Assembly: GCF_900109225.1 (NCBI RefSeq)
Contig: NZ_FNZK01000002.1
Location: 186,001 to 250,000, forward strand
Length of the DNA: 64,000 nucleotides
Direction: 5' to 3'
DNA from: Propionispira arboris
GTDB taxonomy: Bacteria > Bacillota > Negativicutes > Selenomonadales > Selenomonadaceae
The stretch's first letter is position 1. Each line of letters opens with the position of its first letter. Positions 17,546-26,196 of this stretch are shown in pieces. Position numbers and translations under genes: made by a program. The notes under the pieces were generated by a model, which saw nothing but the letters and a program-made list of their open reading frames with translations, was not told where the DNA came from and ran no database searches.

Positions 17546-18556
17546 ATGAAAAAAATACGAAAAAGTCTTCTGTTATGTTTTATTTTGGCTGCAATGGTTA
17601 TGAGCTTGAGCGGCTGTGGGCAAAGTAATAACAATGATGCAGGTGCTGCAACGGCCCAAAAGGTTGTGATTTATACCAATGCCGATAAGGAAGCTGTAGA
17701 TGCCATGCAAAATAGTCTTAATGCCGCGGGGTATGAGGGGGAATATGTACTGCAAACGATGGGAACATCAGAACTTGGTGGTAAACTCATTGCTGAGGGG
17801 GATAAAATTGAAGCCAATTTAGTAACAATGAGTTCATACTTTATTGATAGTGCACAAAAGCAGCATAACATGTTTGTTGATTTGGATTTTGATACGAAAG
17901 CATTGGACAAATATCCAGCCTATTATACGCCAATCCTGGCGAATACGGGAGCGATCTTTGTTAATACGCAAGTGCTTACAGAGAAAGGGCTGCCTATGCC
18001 AAAGTCGATAAAAGATTTAACGAAAGATGAATATAAAGGGCTCGTTTCCATTCCTAACATAATGAATTCATCAACGGCATGGCTATTGCTGCAGGCTATT
18101 ATCAGTGAATATGGAGAGGTTGAAGGTAAGGAGATTTTGCATAAGTTGATTGAAAATTGCGGCCCACACATCGAAGCTTCCGGATCGGGACCAATAAAAA
18201 AAGTTAGAATTGGTGAAGTGGCAGTAGGATTTGGACTCCGCCATCAAGCGGTAGCAGATAAGGCTGCGGGAAAGCCGATTGATTATATTGATCCAATAGA
18301 AGGTAATTATACGCTTACGGAATCCATCGCAGTTGTTAAAAAAGAAGATACAGCGACGACAAAACTTGCAATGGAAATGGCAAAAGTCATCATTGAAAAA
18401 GCCAGACCTGAATTGATTAAAAGTTATCCGGTAGCTTTATATCAAGGCGAATCGATAACGGATTTAAATAAGGCTGGTAATCCAAAAACCTTTAATGAAC
18501 CCTTGACAGTAGAACTTCTTATGGCACATCAAGCTTTTTTCAAAGCGGCACAATAA
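17546..18556 (+). CDS. 2-aminoethylphosphonate ABC transporter substrate-binding lipoprotein
   Basis: A 336-residue extracytoplasmic binding protein with a lipoprotein signal peptide: basic start MKKIRK, hydrophobic core, and lipobox LSGC with Cys24. The mature part has the extracellular solute-binding family 1 fold (KVVIYTNADKEAVDAMQ, then GLVSIPNIMNSSTAWLLLQA). It would present 2-aminoethylphosphonate or a hydroxylated relative to the fused permease. AAGGGG lies before the ATG. Its place directly before phnW supports the substrate. Confidence 0.86.
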   Translation: MKKIRKSLLLCFILAAMVMSLSGCGQSNNNDAGAATAQKVVIYTNADKEAVDAMQNSLNAAGYEGEYVLQTMGTSELGGKLIAEGDKIEANLVTMSSYFIDSAQKQHNMFVDLDFDTKALDKYPAYYTPILANTGAIFVNTQVLTEKGLPMPKSIKDLTKDEYKGLVSIPNIMNSSTAWLLLQAIISEYGEVEGKEILHKLIENCGPHIEASGSGPIKKVRIGEVAVGFGLRHQAVADKAAGKPIDYIDPIEGNYTLTESIAVVKKEDTATTKLAMEMAKVIIEKARPELIKSYPVALYQGESITDLNKAGNPKTFNEPLTVELLMAHQAFFKAAQ

Positions 18557-18585
18557 TAATGGGATAAAATGGAAGGGACCTATAT

Positions 18586-19683
18586 ATGGAAAATTATAAA
18601 CTTTTGACCCCCGGACCGTTAACTACAACAAGTAGTGTTAAAGAGGAGATGCTCTTTGATCGCTGCACCTGGGATGATGATTATAAAAAAATGACACAAC
18701 AGATTCGCCGTCGTCTTTTAGAGATCGCCCTTGTATCACCGCATACATATACAGCGGTTTTACTGCAAGGAAGTGGAAGCTTTGGCGTAGAAGCTGTTTT
18801 GGCAACATGCATTCAACCAGAAGATAAATGTCTTATTATTGTCAATGGTGCGTATGGAGAAAGAATGGTAACCATGGCAAAATATATTGGGATAAATTAT
18901 GTTGTTTATAGTGTCCCATATGACAGGATACCTGCAGTGAATGATATAGCTGTGATGCTAAAAAATGATCGCTGTATCACGCATATTGCAATGGTACATT
19001 GCGAAACGACAACGGGTATACTCAATCCGCTTGAAGAGATAGCAAATATTTGTAAAAAGAATAATATAACTTTTATTGTTGATGCTATGAGCAGCTTTGG
19101 TGGTATAGAAATTAAGGTTGAGGATTTAGCGATTGATTATCTGATAAGTAGTGCAAATAAATGTATTCAAGGTGTGCCAGGTTTTTGTTTTGTGGTGGCT
19201 AAAATTGAAAAATTGTTAAGCTGCCAGGGAACTGCAAAAAGTTTATCGTTGGATTTATATGATCAGTGGAAATGTATGGAAAAAGAAGGGAAGTGGCGAT
19301 TTACTTCGCCCACCCATGTTGTAGCAGCTTTTTCTAAGGCACTTGAAGAATTAACCGCAGAAGGCGGTGTTCTTGCACGCTATAAACGCTATCGAGAAAA
19401 TAATAGGGTGCTTAGAGACAAACTCAAAGCTATGGGCATTACTGCATATATAAGAGAAGAAGTTCAATCTCCAATTATAACGACCTTCCTGTTTCCCGGT
19501 ATAAAGTTTGACTTTGCTGATTTCTACCAGTATGTTAAAGCCAATGGGTTTGTTTTATATCCCGGGAAGCTCACTGATGTGAATACTTTTAGAATTGGGA
19601 ATATCGGTGAAGTCTATAAACAAGATATTGTGCAACTATGCGATATAATCGAAAAATATATGGAGGAGAGAATCAATGAATAA
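18586..19683 (+). CDS. phnW: 2-aminoethylphosphonate-pyruvate transaminase
   Basis: A 365-residue PLP enzyme of class V aminotransferases. The start LLTPGPLTTTSSVK is typical of PhnW, Lys192 in SSANKCIQGVPGF binds PLP, and Asp166 in IVDAMSSFGG pairs with the cofactor. It moves the amino group of 2-aminoethylphosphonate to pyruvate, giving phosphonoacetaldehyde and alanine. Its end overlaps phnX by 8 bases, which fits tight coupling to the hydrolase that removes the reactive aldehyde. Confidence 0.93.
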   Translation: MENYKLLTPGPLTTTSSVKEEMLFDRCTWDDDYKKMTQQIRRRLLEIALVSPHTYTAVLLQGSGSFGVEAVLATCIQPEDKCLIIVNGAYGERMVTMAKYIGINYVVYSVPYDRIPAVNDIAVMLKNDRCITHIAMVHCETTTGILNPLEEIANICKKNNITFIVDAMSSFGGIEIKVEDLAIDYLISSANKCIQGVPGFCFVVAKIEKLLSCQGTAKSLSLDLYDQWKCMEKEGKWRFTSPTHVVAAFSKALEELTAEGGVLARYKRYRENNRVLRDKLKAMGITAYIREEVQSPIITTFLFPGIKFDFADFYQYVKANGFVLYPGKLTDVNTFRIGNIGEVYKQDIVQLCDIIEKYMEERINE

Positions 19684-20497
19684 AGTTGCTGGTGTAATAT
19701 TTGACTGGGCGGGAACAACCGTCGATTTTGGCTGTTTCGCGCCGGTAAATGTATTTGTTAAGATCTTTAAAACAGTAGGAATCAATGTAACAATTGCTGA
19801 AGCCAGGCTGCCTATGGGAATCCTAAAAAGAGACCATCTCAAGGTTATGCTGGAAATGCCAAGAATCAGTAAAAAATGGCAAGAACAATATGGCAGATGT
19901 TTTAATGAATACGATATTGATGAATTGTATTTGAAATTTGAGTCAATGCTGTTGTTGTCTCTTGAGGAATATACACAGCTGCTGCCAGGAGTAATAGAAA
20001 CGGTGAGCAAGCTTAGAAAAAACGGATTGAAGATTGGGTCAACGACGGGATATACGGATACTATGCTAAACATAGTAAGGCAAGGCGCTAAGACACAAGG
20101 TTACGAACCTGATTTTTGGATTACACCTGATTCAATAAATGGCATGGGACGACCGAATCCATATATGATATTTAGAAATATGGAGGCTCTAAAATTAACA
20201 GCACCATGGCAAGTTGTAAAAATTGGGGATACGGAGGCAGATATAAAAGAAGGATTAAATGCTGGCGTATGGTCAGTGGGCGTAGCAGTTGGAAGTTCAC
20301 AAATGGGACTTAGCTATGACGAATTTATTGGATTATCGGATAGCGAACAAAAAAGCTTCATAAGAAAAACAGAACAGACATTTTTAAATTATGGTGCGAA
20401 CTTTACCATTGCGACTATGGAAGAAATCCCTGAGCTGCTTAAAAATATTAATACACTGCTTGCAAAAGGAAAAAGGCCTTATGCTCTATCAAACTGA
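19676..20497 (+). CDS. phnX: Phosphonoacetaldehyde hydrolase (phosphonatase)
   Basis: A 273-residue HAD-family enzyme that splits the C-P bond of phosphonoacetaldehyde to acetaldehyde and phosphate. The nucleophile is Asp10 in IFDWAGTT, and Lys51 in MGILKRDHLKVML is the Schiff-base lysine special to this family. The late acidic motif is KIGDTEADIKEG. GGAGAG precedes the ATG. It overlaps both phnW upstream and the aminotransferase-like gene downstream, so all three are translated as a block. Confidence 0.94.
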   Translation: MNKVAGVIFDWAGTTVDFGCFAPVNVFVKIFKTVGINVTIAEARLPMGILKRDHLKVMLEMPRISKKWQEQYGRCFNEYDIDELYLKFESMLLLSLEEYTQLLPGVIETVSKLRKNGLKIGSTTGYTDTMLNIVRQGAKTQGYEPDFWITPDSINGMGRPNPYMIFRNMEALKLTAPWQVVKIGDTEADIKEGLNAGVWSVGVAVGSSQMGLSYDEFIGLSDSEQKSFIRKTEQTFLNYGANFTIATMEEIPELLKNINTLLAKGKRPYALSN

Positions 20498-21836
20498 TTT
20501 CAACCGTGAAGGTGATGTTAATTTTAGTCCGTTAAGAAAGAATTGGCTTGATACGATAGGTGGAGAAACCATCGAGGTATTAAAAGCGGATGAATCTATA
20601 TTCATGCGACAATCCATGTCAACTCCCTGCTTGAATGTTATCGTAGATGCGGTCGGTGCCTATATAACAGATAAAAATGGCAAAAAATATCTGGATTTTC
20701 ATGGAAACAGTATTCATCAGGTCGGTTATAAAAATTCAGCAGTCATTGCAGCGGTTAAGAAACAATTTGATGAATTGCCTTTTATCCCGAGGCGATATAC
20801 TGCTAATATTGCAATAGATGCAGCACAAGCATTGAACGATAAAACAACATCAAAAGATTACAAAGTTTTATTTACACCATCTGGTAGTGCTGCTGTAGGA
20901 ATTGCCCTTAAAATGACCCGTAAAATTACTGGCAGACATAAAGTGATCTCTATGTGGGAGTCTTTTCACGGAGCAGGGCTGGATGCTATTTCGGTGGGAG
21001 GTGAATCTGTTTTTCGGAAAGATATGGGAGCTCTTATGCCAGGTGGCATAAGAGCAATACCATACAATGCGTATAGGAATCTTATACATAGCAGCTGTCC
21101 GGAAACTGTCGCAGCATTTTGTCTGGATTATATTGAATATATCATTAAAAATGAAGGGGCTATAGGAGCTATATTACTTGAACCCATTCGCGCAACAGAC
21201 ATTCATATTCCACCGCGATCCTATTTTACAAGGTTGCGAGAAATCTGTGATGAAAATGATATATTGTTAATTTTTGATGAGATTCCAACCGCGTTTGGTA
21301 GAAGCGGAATGTTTTATGTACACCAAAATTTTGGCGTTGAACCAGATATACTTGTACTTGGTAAAGGGATTGGTGGAGGTATTGTACCGCAGGCCGCGGT
21401 TCTCGTTAAATCCAAGTACGATTGTGCACAGGATATCTCGTTAGGACATTATACGCATGAGAAACCAGCAGCTGGCTGTGCAGCTATTTGTGCAACTATA
21501 AAATATATAGATGAACATAAACTCTTGGAAAACTGCCGAAACCAAGCTGCATTTGCCTTACAGTATTCGGAAAACCTTTATAACAAGTATCAATGTATCG
21601 GTGATTTTCGGATAAAAGGTTTATTGATGTCCTTTGAACTTGTTACCGATAGAGTTTCAAAGGGGAAAAATGATAAGCTTGCGGAAGCGATTCTCTATTA
21701 TTGTCTGGAACATGGATTGTCCTTTAAATTATCAGCGGGAAATTGTATCACGTGGCATCCACCGCTCATTGTCACCACGGAACAATTGACTTTTGCCTTT
21801 CAATTGTTAGAAGAAGCGATAAAAAACAATTGTTGA
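20481..21836 (+). CDS. pbfA: Class III aminotransferase-fold enzyme, PbfA-like ((R)-1-hydroxy-2-aminoethylphosphonate ammonia-lyase)
   Basis: A 451-residue class III aminotransferase-fold PLP protein. FTPSGSAAVGIALKM binds the phosphate, LIFDEIPTAFGRSG carries the cofactor aspartate, and VLGKGIGGGIVP the lysine. Such proteins next to phnW/phnX include PbfA, which lyses (R)-1-hydroxy-2-aminoethylphosphonate to phosphonoacetaldehyde and ammonia. The position makes this the best guess; a second transaminase is the alternative. ATG 20481 is chosen because it overlaps phnX by 17 bases with AAGGA upstream, and similarity begins there. Confidence 0.78.
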   Translation: MLYQTDFNREGDVNFSPLRKNWLDTIGGETIEVLKADESIFMRQSMSTPCLNVIVDAVGAYITDKNGKKYLDFHGNSIHQVGYKNSAVIAAVKKQFDELPFIPRRYTANIAIDAAQALNDKTTSKDYKVLFTPSGSAAVGIALKMTRKITGRHKVISMWESFHGAGLDAISVGGESVFRKDMGALMPGGIRAIPYNAYRNLIHSSCPETVAAFCLDYIEYIIKNEGAIGAILLEPIRATDIHIPPRSYFTRLREICDENDILLIFDEIPTAFGRSGMFYVHQNFGVEPDILVLGKGIGGGIVPQAAVLVKSKYDCAQDISLGHYTHEKPAAGCAAICATIKYIDEHKLLENCRNQAAFALQYSENLYNKYQCIGDFRIKGLLMSFELVTDRVSKGKNDKLAEAILYYCLEHGLSFKLSAGNCITWHPPLIVTTEQLTFAFQLLEEAIKNNC

Positions 21837-21870
21837 ACAAGGAAAAAATATTTATATTTTGCTAAATATT

Positions 21871-22019
21871 TTTCGCATTTATGGAAAACTAAAAAACTGC
21901 ATATTGTTGAATACCCCCTTTGGATAGACAGTTAACTAATAAAACTGTCTGAGCAAAGGGGGTATCTTAATCTCTATAGTGCTTTAAGTTATTTTGGGAA
22001 CAACATATAATTATTGAAT
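21871..22019 (+). repeat. Dispersed palindromic intergenic repeat, copy 1
   Basis: About 149 bases nearly identical to 42045-42198. The centre is a hairpin with ATACCCCCTTTG (21911-21922) pairing with CAAAGGGGGTAT (21954-21965), and inner ACAGTT/AACTGT. It lies just after the phosphonate operon and may stop or protect its transcript, though no T-run follows. Confidence 0.85.
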
Positions 22020-22256
22020 CTTTAAATTTAAAATATTAAGCAAATTTGCAACTATTCAGGTGTGTTCTGAAATATAAAAATTGGTAAATGTTTTAAGAGA
22101 GATGAGAGTAGGTCTTTCAAAACCATCTGTTTCTGAATGCGGGCAGGATAAGTTTAGAAAAAACTGAATGGCTGTTGGTGCAAAGGCCCTGATACATGAG
22201 TTTTTTAGTTGTGCGTGCCGCATAGAAAATGCATAAATTATTGGGCGGGAAATATA

Positions 22257-22382
22257 TTGTTAAGAACAGTATTTATGCCTATAATAAATACATGAAAAGA
22301 ATTTACAGATAAAGCTGTATGGCAAAGGCGCCATTTTTGCAAGGAATTTGCAAAATGTTGCTTTTGCTGTACAGCTTTTTTT
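22257..22382 (+). promoter_or_regulatory. Promoter and terminator-like leader of the deiminase gene
   Basis: TTGTTA (22257-22262), a 17-base spacer and TATAAT (22280-22285) form a strong sigma-A promoter. The roughly 100-base leader contains a small TTTTGCAA/TTTGCAAAA hairpin and a long stem in which AAAGCTGTA (about 22311-22319) pairs with TACAGCTTT, followed by seven T residues just before the ribosome site. The layout resembles an attenuator or riboswitch expression platform, but I do not recognise a known aptamer. Confidence 0.6.
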
Positions 22383-22397
22383 ATGGGGGATGAAGGT

Positions 22398-23243
22398 ATG
22401 AGTTATGTCAAAAATGCTACAAATACGTTAAAAAAGGTTTTATTGTGTCCACCTACTTATTTTGAATTTGAGCCAATCAACGTAATTACGGAAGAGTGGC
22501 TTAGGCAGGGGGAAAGCGTAAATAAAGAAGCTTGCCTGAGAGAGCATGCAGATTTTGTACAGGCATATAGGGAAAATGACGTAGAGGTTGTTCTTATGGA
22601 ACCAACACCGGGTCTGACCTATGAAGTTTTCGCCAGGGACTTTGGTGGTTGTGTAGCAGAAGGTTATATTATGGGTAAATTCAGGGAACCCTGCCGTGTC
22701 GGAGAAACGGAAAAATATGAAGCCAAAATGAAAGAACTTGGAATTGCACCGATTGCACGTTGTACGTCGGGAGCCTTTGAAGGCGGTGATTTCTGGCTTC
22801 TGGATGAATACACGATTGTCCATGGGATTATTGCTAGAACGGATCAGGATGGTTATATAAATATTAAGCGTCAAATGCAGACATTGGGTTATACGATGAT
22901 AGGGATACCCTGCAATAGAGAAAATCTTCATTTAGATATGTGTTTTAACATTGTTGCTGATAAGGTTGCGGTTGTATGTAAAGCTGCATTGCCGGATTTT
23001 TTCTTAAAGATGTTAGAAAAGAGACATTTTACATTAATTGATGTTCCGCAGGAAGGCGTATTCAGGCATTATTGCAATTTACAAGCATTAGGTGCAGGAC
23101 GGGTTATCTCTTTTACGGACAATAAAAATGTTAATGAAAAAATGCAAACTTTGGGACTTAACGTGATTCGAGTAGATCTTGTGGAAATTCTAAAGGGCGG
23201 TGGAGGTCCTCACTGTATGACATTTCCTCTGCTGAGGGTATAA
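22398..23243 (+). CDS. Arginine deiminase / dimethylarginine dimethylaminohydrolase-fold enzyme
   Basis: A 281-residue guanidine-modifying enzyme of the pentein fold. The expected active-site residues are visible: Asp81 in ARDFGG, FEGGDF with Glu128 and Asp131, HLDMCFN with His178 and Asp180, and Cys273 in GGGGPHCMTFPL. The family hydrolyses guanidino groups to ureido groups, or transfers amidines. ATG 22398 with GGGGGA seven bases before it is preferred to ATG 22383, which lies in the terminator-like hairpin. With the transporter and the carbamoylase-like hydrolase downstream, a guanidino acid is the likely substrate (inference). Confidence 0.85.
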   Translation: MSYVKNATNTLKKVLLCPPTYFEFEPINVITEEWLRQGESVNKEACLREHADFVQAYRENDVEVVLMEPTPGLTYEVFARDFGGCVAEGYIMGKFREPCRVGETEKYEAKMKELGIAPIARCTSGAFEGGDFWLLDEYTIVHGIIARTDQDGYINIKRQMQTLGYTMIGIPCNRENLHLDMCFNIVADKVAVVCKAALPDFFLKMLEKRHFTLIDVPQEGVFRHYCNLQALGAGRVISFTDNKNVNEKMQTLGLNVIRVDLVEILKGGGGPHCMTFPLLRV

Positions 23244-23268
23244 CGTATAAAAACATATATGTTCATTA

Positions 23269-23311
23269 AGCAAGGGCGCTTAATTTAGAATGAATGCCCT
23301 TGCTTTTTTAT
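23269..23311 (+). terminator. Terminator after the deiminase gene
   Basis: AGCAAGGGC (23269-23277) pairs with GCCCTTGCT (23296-23304), followed by a T-rich run. Confidence 0.8.
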
Positions 23312-23348
23312 TGTGAATTTTAATGAGCCGTAGATAGGAGAAAAAGAA

Positions 23349-24143
23349 ATGAAAGATGACTTTAGGCTGCGCCAGAGTATTAACAAAAAAACATATATGA
23401 TGATTACAGCAGTTACTTTTATCATATTTCTTGTTTTTTGGTATGTTGTTACAGCAGGCGGATTTGTAAAAGCTATGTTTTTACCGGCACTTACAAGTGT
23501 TTTGAAAAACCTTGCAGAAGGAACAGCGGACGGGAGTTTGGGGAGCAATACGGCTATAAGTATTTACCGCATTACAATGGGCTTTGCGGCAGCTGTTGCA
23601 TTAGGGGTTCCCATTGGTATTTTATGCGGTTGCTTTCAGAAAGTAGAAGCGGTGATTAGTCCACTCTGTGAATTTATTCGTTATATGCCAGTTCCAGCAT
23701 TTGTACCTCTTGTTATGGTGTGGGCTGGAATTGGCGAGATGGCAAAAATTATTGTGGTATTTATAGGGACCTTTTTTCAGATGATTTTGATGATTGCTGA
23801 TGATGCCAGACTGGTTCCAGAGGATCTTTTATCAGCAAGCTATACTTTAGGAACGAAACGATGGAGTACGATTTTCAAGGTATTGATTCCGGCGATGGGA
23901 CCTAAAATTATGCTTACATTGCGGGTGATGATCGGCTGGGCATGGACGTATCTTGTCGTTGCTGAACTTGTGGCATCGAATTCAGGCTTGGGTTATACAA
24001 TTCTTAAAGCACAGCATTTTTTTAAGACAGATGCTATTTTTTCAGGCATTCTTGTTATTGGCTTTTTGGGACTGATTACCGATCGCTTTTTTGCTTTGCT
24101 GATTAAGCGGATGTTTCCGTGGGATGAAAGGAGCAATCCATGA
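23349..24143 (+). CDS. ABC transporter permease, taurine/sulfonate/nitrate type
   Basis: A 264-residue SsuC/TauC-like permease with about six membrane segments. The EAA loop that contacts the ATPase reads ASYTLGTKRWSTIFKVLIPA, and PVPAFVPLVMVWAG is a typical family stretch. It opens a permease-ATPase-binding protein operon and overlaps the ATPase start by 4 bases. Members of this branch import taurine, sulfonates, nitrate, cyanate, thiamine precursors and related compounds; the neighbours argue for a guanidino or ureido compound. Confidence 0.87.
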   Translation: MKDDFRLRQSINKKTYMMITAVTFIIFLVFWYVVTAGGFVKAMFLPALTSVLKNLAEGTADGSLGSNTAISIYRITMGFAAAVALGVPIGILCGCFQKVEAVISPLCEFIRYMPVPAFVPLVMVWAGIGEMAKIIVVFIGTFFQMILMIADDARLVPEDLLSASYTLGTKRWSTIFKVLIPAMGPKIMLTLRVMIGWAWTYLVVAELVASNSGLGYTILKAQHFFKTDAIFSGILVIGFLGLITDRFFALLIKRMFPWDERSNP

Positions 24144-24976
24144 TGCAAAAAACAGCAGCAGATGATATGGAAGCAGCTTTTGCGGTAAATGCCGCTGCCA
24201 ATAAAATTATTCTTCACAATGTTGGAAAATCCTATAAAATAGGCAAGGGGAACTTTACGGCAATTGCAAATGTGAATATAACAATTCAGGATAATGACTT
24301 TGCTTGTATTGTCGGACCATCCGGCTGTGGAAAATCAACTTTGCTGCATATGCTGGCAGGTCTTGATTTTCCCACACAGGGAGCAATATGGATCAATAAT
24401 AAAAAAGTGACTTCTCCAGGAGCAGACCGGGGGATGGTTTTTCAGACTTACACGCTTTTTCCCTGGATGACAGTGGAGGATAATATCCAATTTGGCTTAA
24501 AACTGAAAAAAATGCCCATAAAACAAATAGAGGAAATTACAGATAAATATTTAGAGGATATTAAGCTTACAAAATTTCGAAAGAGCTATCCTAAGGAATT
24601 ATCAGGAGGTATGAAGCAACGTGTTGCTATCGCCAGGGCTCTGGCAAATCAGCCCGAAGTCATTTTAATGGATGAACCCTTCGGCGCGCTGGATCAATAT
24701 ACGAAAAACAGGATGCAGCTTTTGTTACGGGAACTTTGGCAAAAAGAACAATCGACGATTGTATTTGTTACGCATGATATTGATGAAGCTGTTTTTCTGG
24801 CTACTAAGATTTTTGTTATGGATGCGCATCCCGGAAAAGTTAAAGAGGTTGTGAATATAGGGATAGGTGAGAACCGAACGCTGGAGGTAAAGGATACTTT
24901 TGAATTTATTCAACTTCGCAAATATATCAATGAACTTCTTTATGATCATCAGGACGATGATGAAGAAAATATATAG
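24140..24976 (+). CDS. ABC transporter ATP-binding protein, taurine/sulfonate/nitrate type
   Basis: A 278-residue SsuB/TauB-like ATPase: Walker A GPSGCGKST, Q-loop MVFQTYTLFPW, signature LSGGMKQR, Walker B VILMDEPFGALD, and switch histidine in FVTHDIDEAV. ATG overlaps the permease stop (ATGA), and a second ATG follows at once. An N-terminal extension of about 20 residues precedes the nucleotide-binding domain; the C-terminus is acidic (HQDDDEENI). It energises the permease encoded just upstream. Confidence 0.9.
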   Translation: MMQKTAADDMEAAFAVNAAANKIILHNVGKSYKIGKGNFTAIANVNITIQDNDFACIVGPSGCGKSTLLHMLAGLDFPTQGAIWINNKKVTSPGADRGMVFQTYTLFPWMTVEDNIQFGLKLKKMPIKQIEEITDKYLEDIKLTKFRKSYPKELSGGMKQRVAIARALANQPEVILMDEPFGALDQYTKNRMQLLLRELWQKEQSTIVFVTHDIDEAVFLATKIFVMDAHPGKVKEVVNIGIGENRTLEVKDTFEFIQLRKYINELLYDHQDDDEENI

Positions 24977-25096
24977 CGAGTTTTTTACATAAAAACAGAA
25001 TATCTGGATAAGTATTTTTTATAGGGTGAAAAGTGAAGACCGCGCATTTTTTCTAAAAATTATATTGTTGGCGGGGACGATAAAATGGAGGGTATT

Positions 25097-26113
25097 ATGA
25101 AAAAAAATAAAGTGATCATTTTCTTTTTTATAGGGGCTTTGACAATATTTTTCCTTGTTGGCTGCGGCAATACAAAAAATGCAGAGCAGGGCAGTGGTGG
25201 ACCAAAGGGGCTTACAAAAATAAGTGTTGGGTTTACTTCATGGCCGACGAATATGATGATTTATTTAGCACAAGAGAAAGGTATTTTTGAAAAGAATGGT
25301 CTGGATGTTTCATCAGAGGAGTTTTCGTCGACGACAGAAAGCAGCAATGCTTTTCTGGCCGAAAACTTGGACATGTGCACGTATCCGGCACCAGATATAA
25401 TTGCACCCATCAGCCGGGGAGCAGATTTTAAGGTTATTATGATGACAGACAAGTCACTTGGATCAGATGGATTAGTTGTAAAACCTGCGATTCAGCGAAT
25501 TGAAGACCTGAAGGGTAAGACGATAGCAACACAGCTGTATAGTGTTGATCATATGTATTTATTGACTTTATTGGATGGAGCCGGAATGTCATCGGATGAT
25601 GTAAATATTGTTGATATGAGCATGTCGGATGCTGGAAATGCTTTTTTAGCAGGACAGGTAGATGCAGCTTCGATTTGGGAACCGTATTTAAGTAAGGCTG
25701 TTGCTGGTGGTGGAAAATTATTGTATTCAACGAAAGACAATCCAGATTTAATTACAGATTGCATTGCAGCTTCCCATAAATTTGTAACAGATAATCCAGA
25801 AGCAGTCGCTGCTTTTGTAAAAAGTTGGGATGAAGCTGTTGCCTATTGGAAAGAACATCCGGAAGAATCGGAAGCTTTGATGGCTAAAAAAATGAATGTT
25901 TCCGATAAGGAATTTCACGATATGATGGGTACATTGTATATTACGACGGTACAAGATAGTGTAAAAGGATTTTCCAAGGCGGAAGATGCGAGTTATTGGG
26001 GTTATACACAGCAAAAAATTGTTACATTTCTAAAAAAACTAAATGTTATTGAAAAAAAGATAGATGCAGGTTCTATAATTGATAGTACTTTTGTTAATGA
26101 GGCAGCAAAATAA
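25097..26113 (+). CDS. ABC transporter substrate-binding lipoprotein, SsuA/THI5/NMT1 type
   Basis: A 338-residue binding protein with a lipoprotein signal (MKKNKVIIFF..., lipobox LVGC with Cys23). The mature protein has the NMT1/THI5-like fold: VGFTSWPTNMMIYLAQEKGI at the start, then EDLKGKTIATQLYSVDHM and VDAASIWEPYLSKAV. The open frame begins at 25085, but that ATG is part of the GGAGGG site used for the ATG at 25097. A terminator follows at 26121-26158. The ligand is unknown; nitrogen-rich compounds fit the neighbours. Confidence 0.87.
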   Translation: MKKNKVIIFFFIGALTIFFLVGCGNTKNAEQGSGGPKGLTKISVGFTSWPTNMMIYLAQEKGIFEKNGLDVSSEEFSSTTESSNAFLAENLDMCTYPAPDIIAPISRGADFKVIMMTDKSLGSDGLVVKPAIQRIEDLKGKTIATQLYSVDHMYLLTLLDGAGMSSDDVNIVDMSMSDAGNAFLAGQVDAASIWEPYLSKAVAGGGKLLYSTKDNPDLITDCIAASHKFVTDNPEAVAAFVKSWDEAVAYWKEHPEESEALMAKKMNVSDKEFHDMMGTLYITTVQDSVKGFSKAEDASYWGYTQQKIVTFLKKLNVIEKKIDAGSIIDSTFVNEAAK

Positions 26114-26120
26114 AAAATTC

Positions 26121-26158
26121 GGCGCTTTCTATATAAAAATGAAAGCGCCGTGCTTTTT
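26121..26158 (+). terminator. Terminator after the binding-protein gene
   Basis: GGCGCTTTC (26121-26129) pairs with GAAAGCGCC (26141-26149), followed by GTGCTTTTTATG. Confidence 0.75.
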
Positions 26159-26196
26159 ATGTTATGTCTTACTGAGAGGAAAATGGAGGAAATTAT

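Noticed and set aside
22020-22397. A guanidine-I (ykkC) riboswitch before the deiminase gene
   Set aside because: I looked for the conserved core strings of that motif and did not find them; the terminator-like stem alone does not identify a class.
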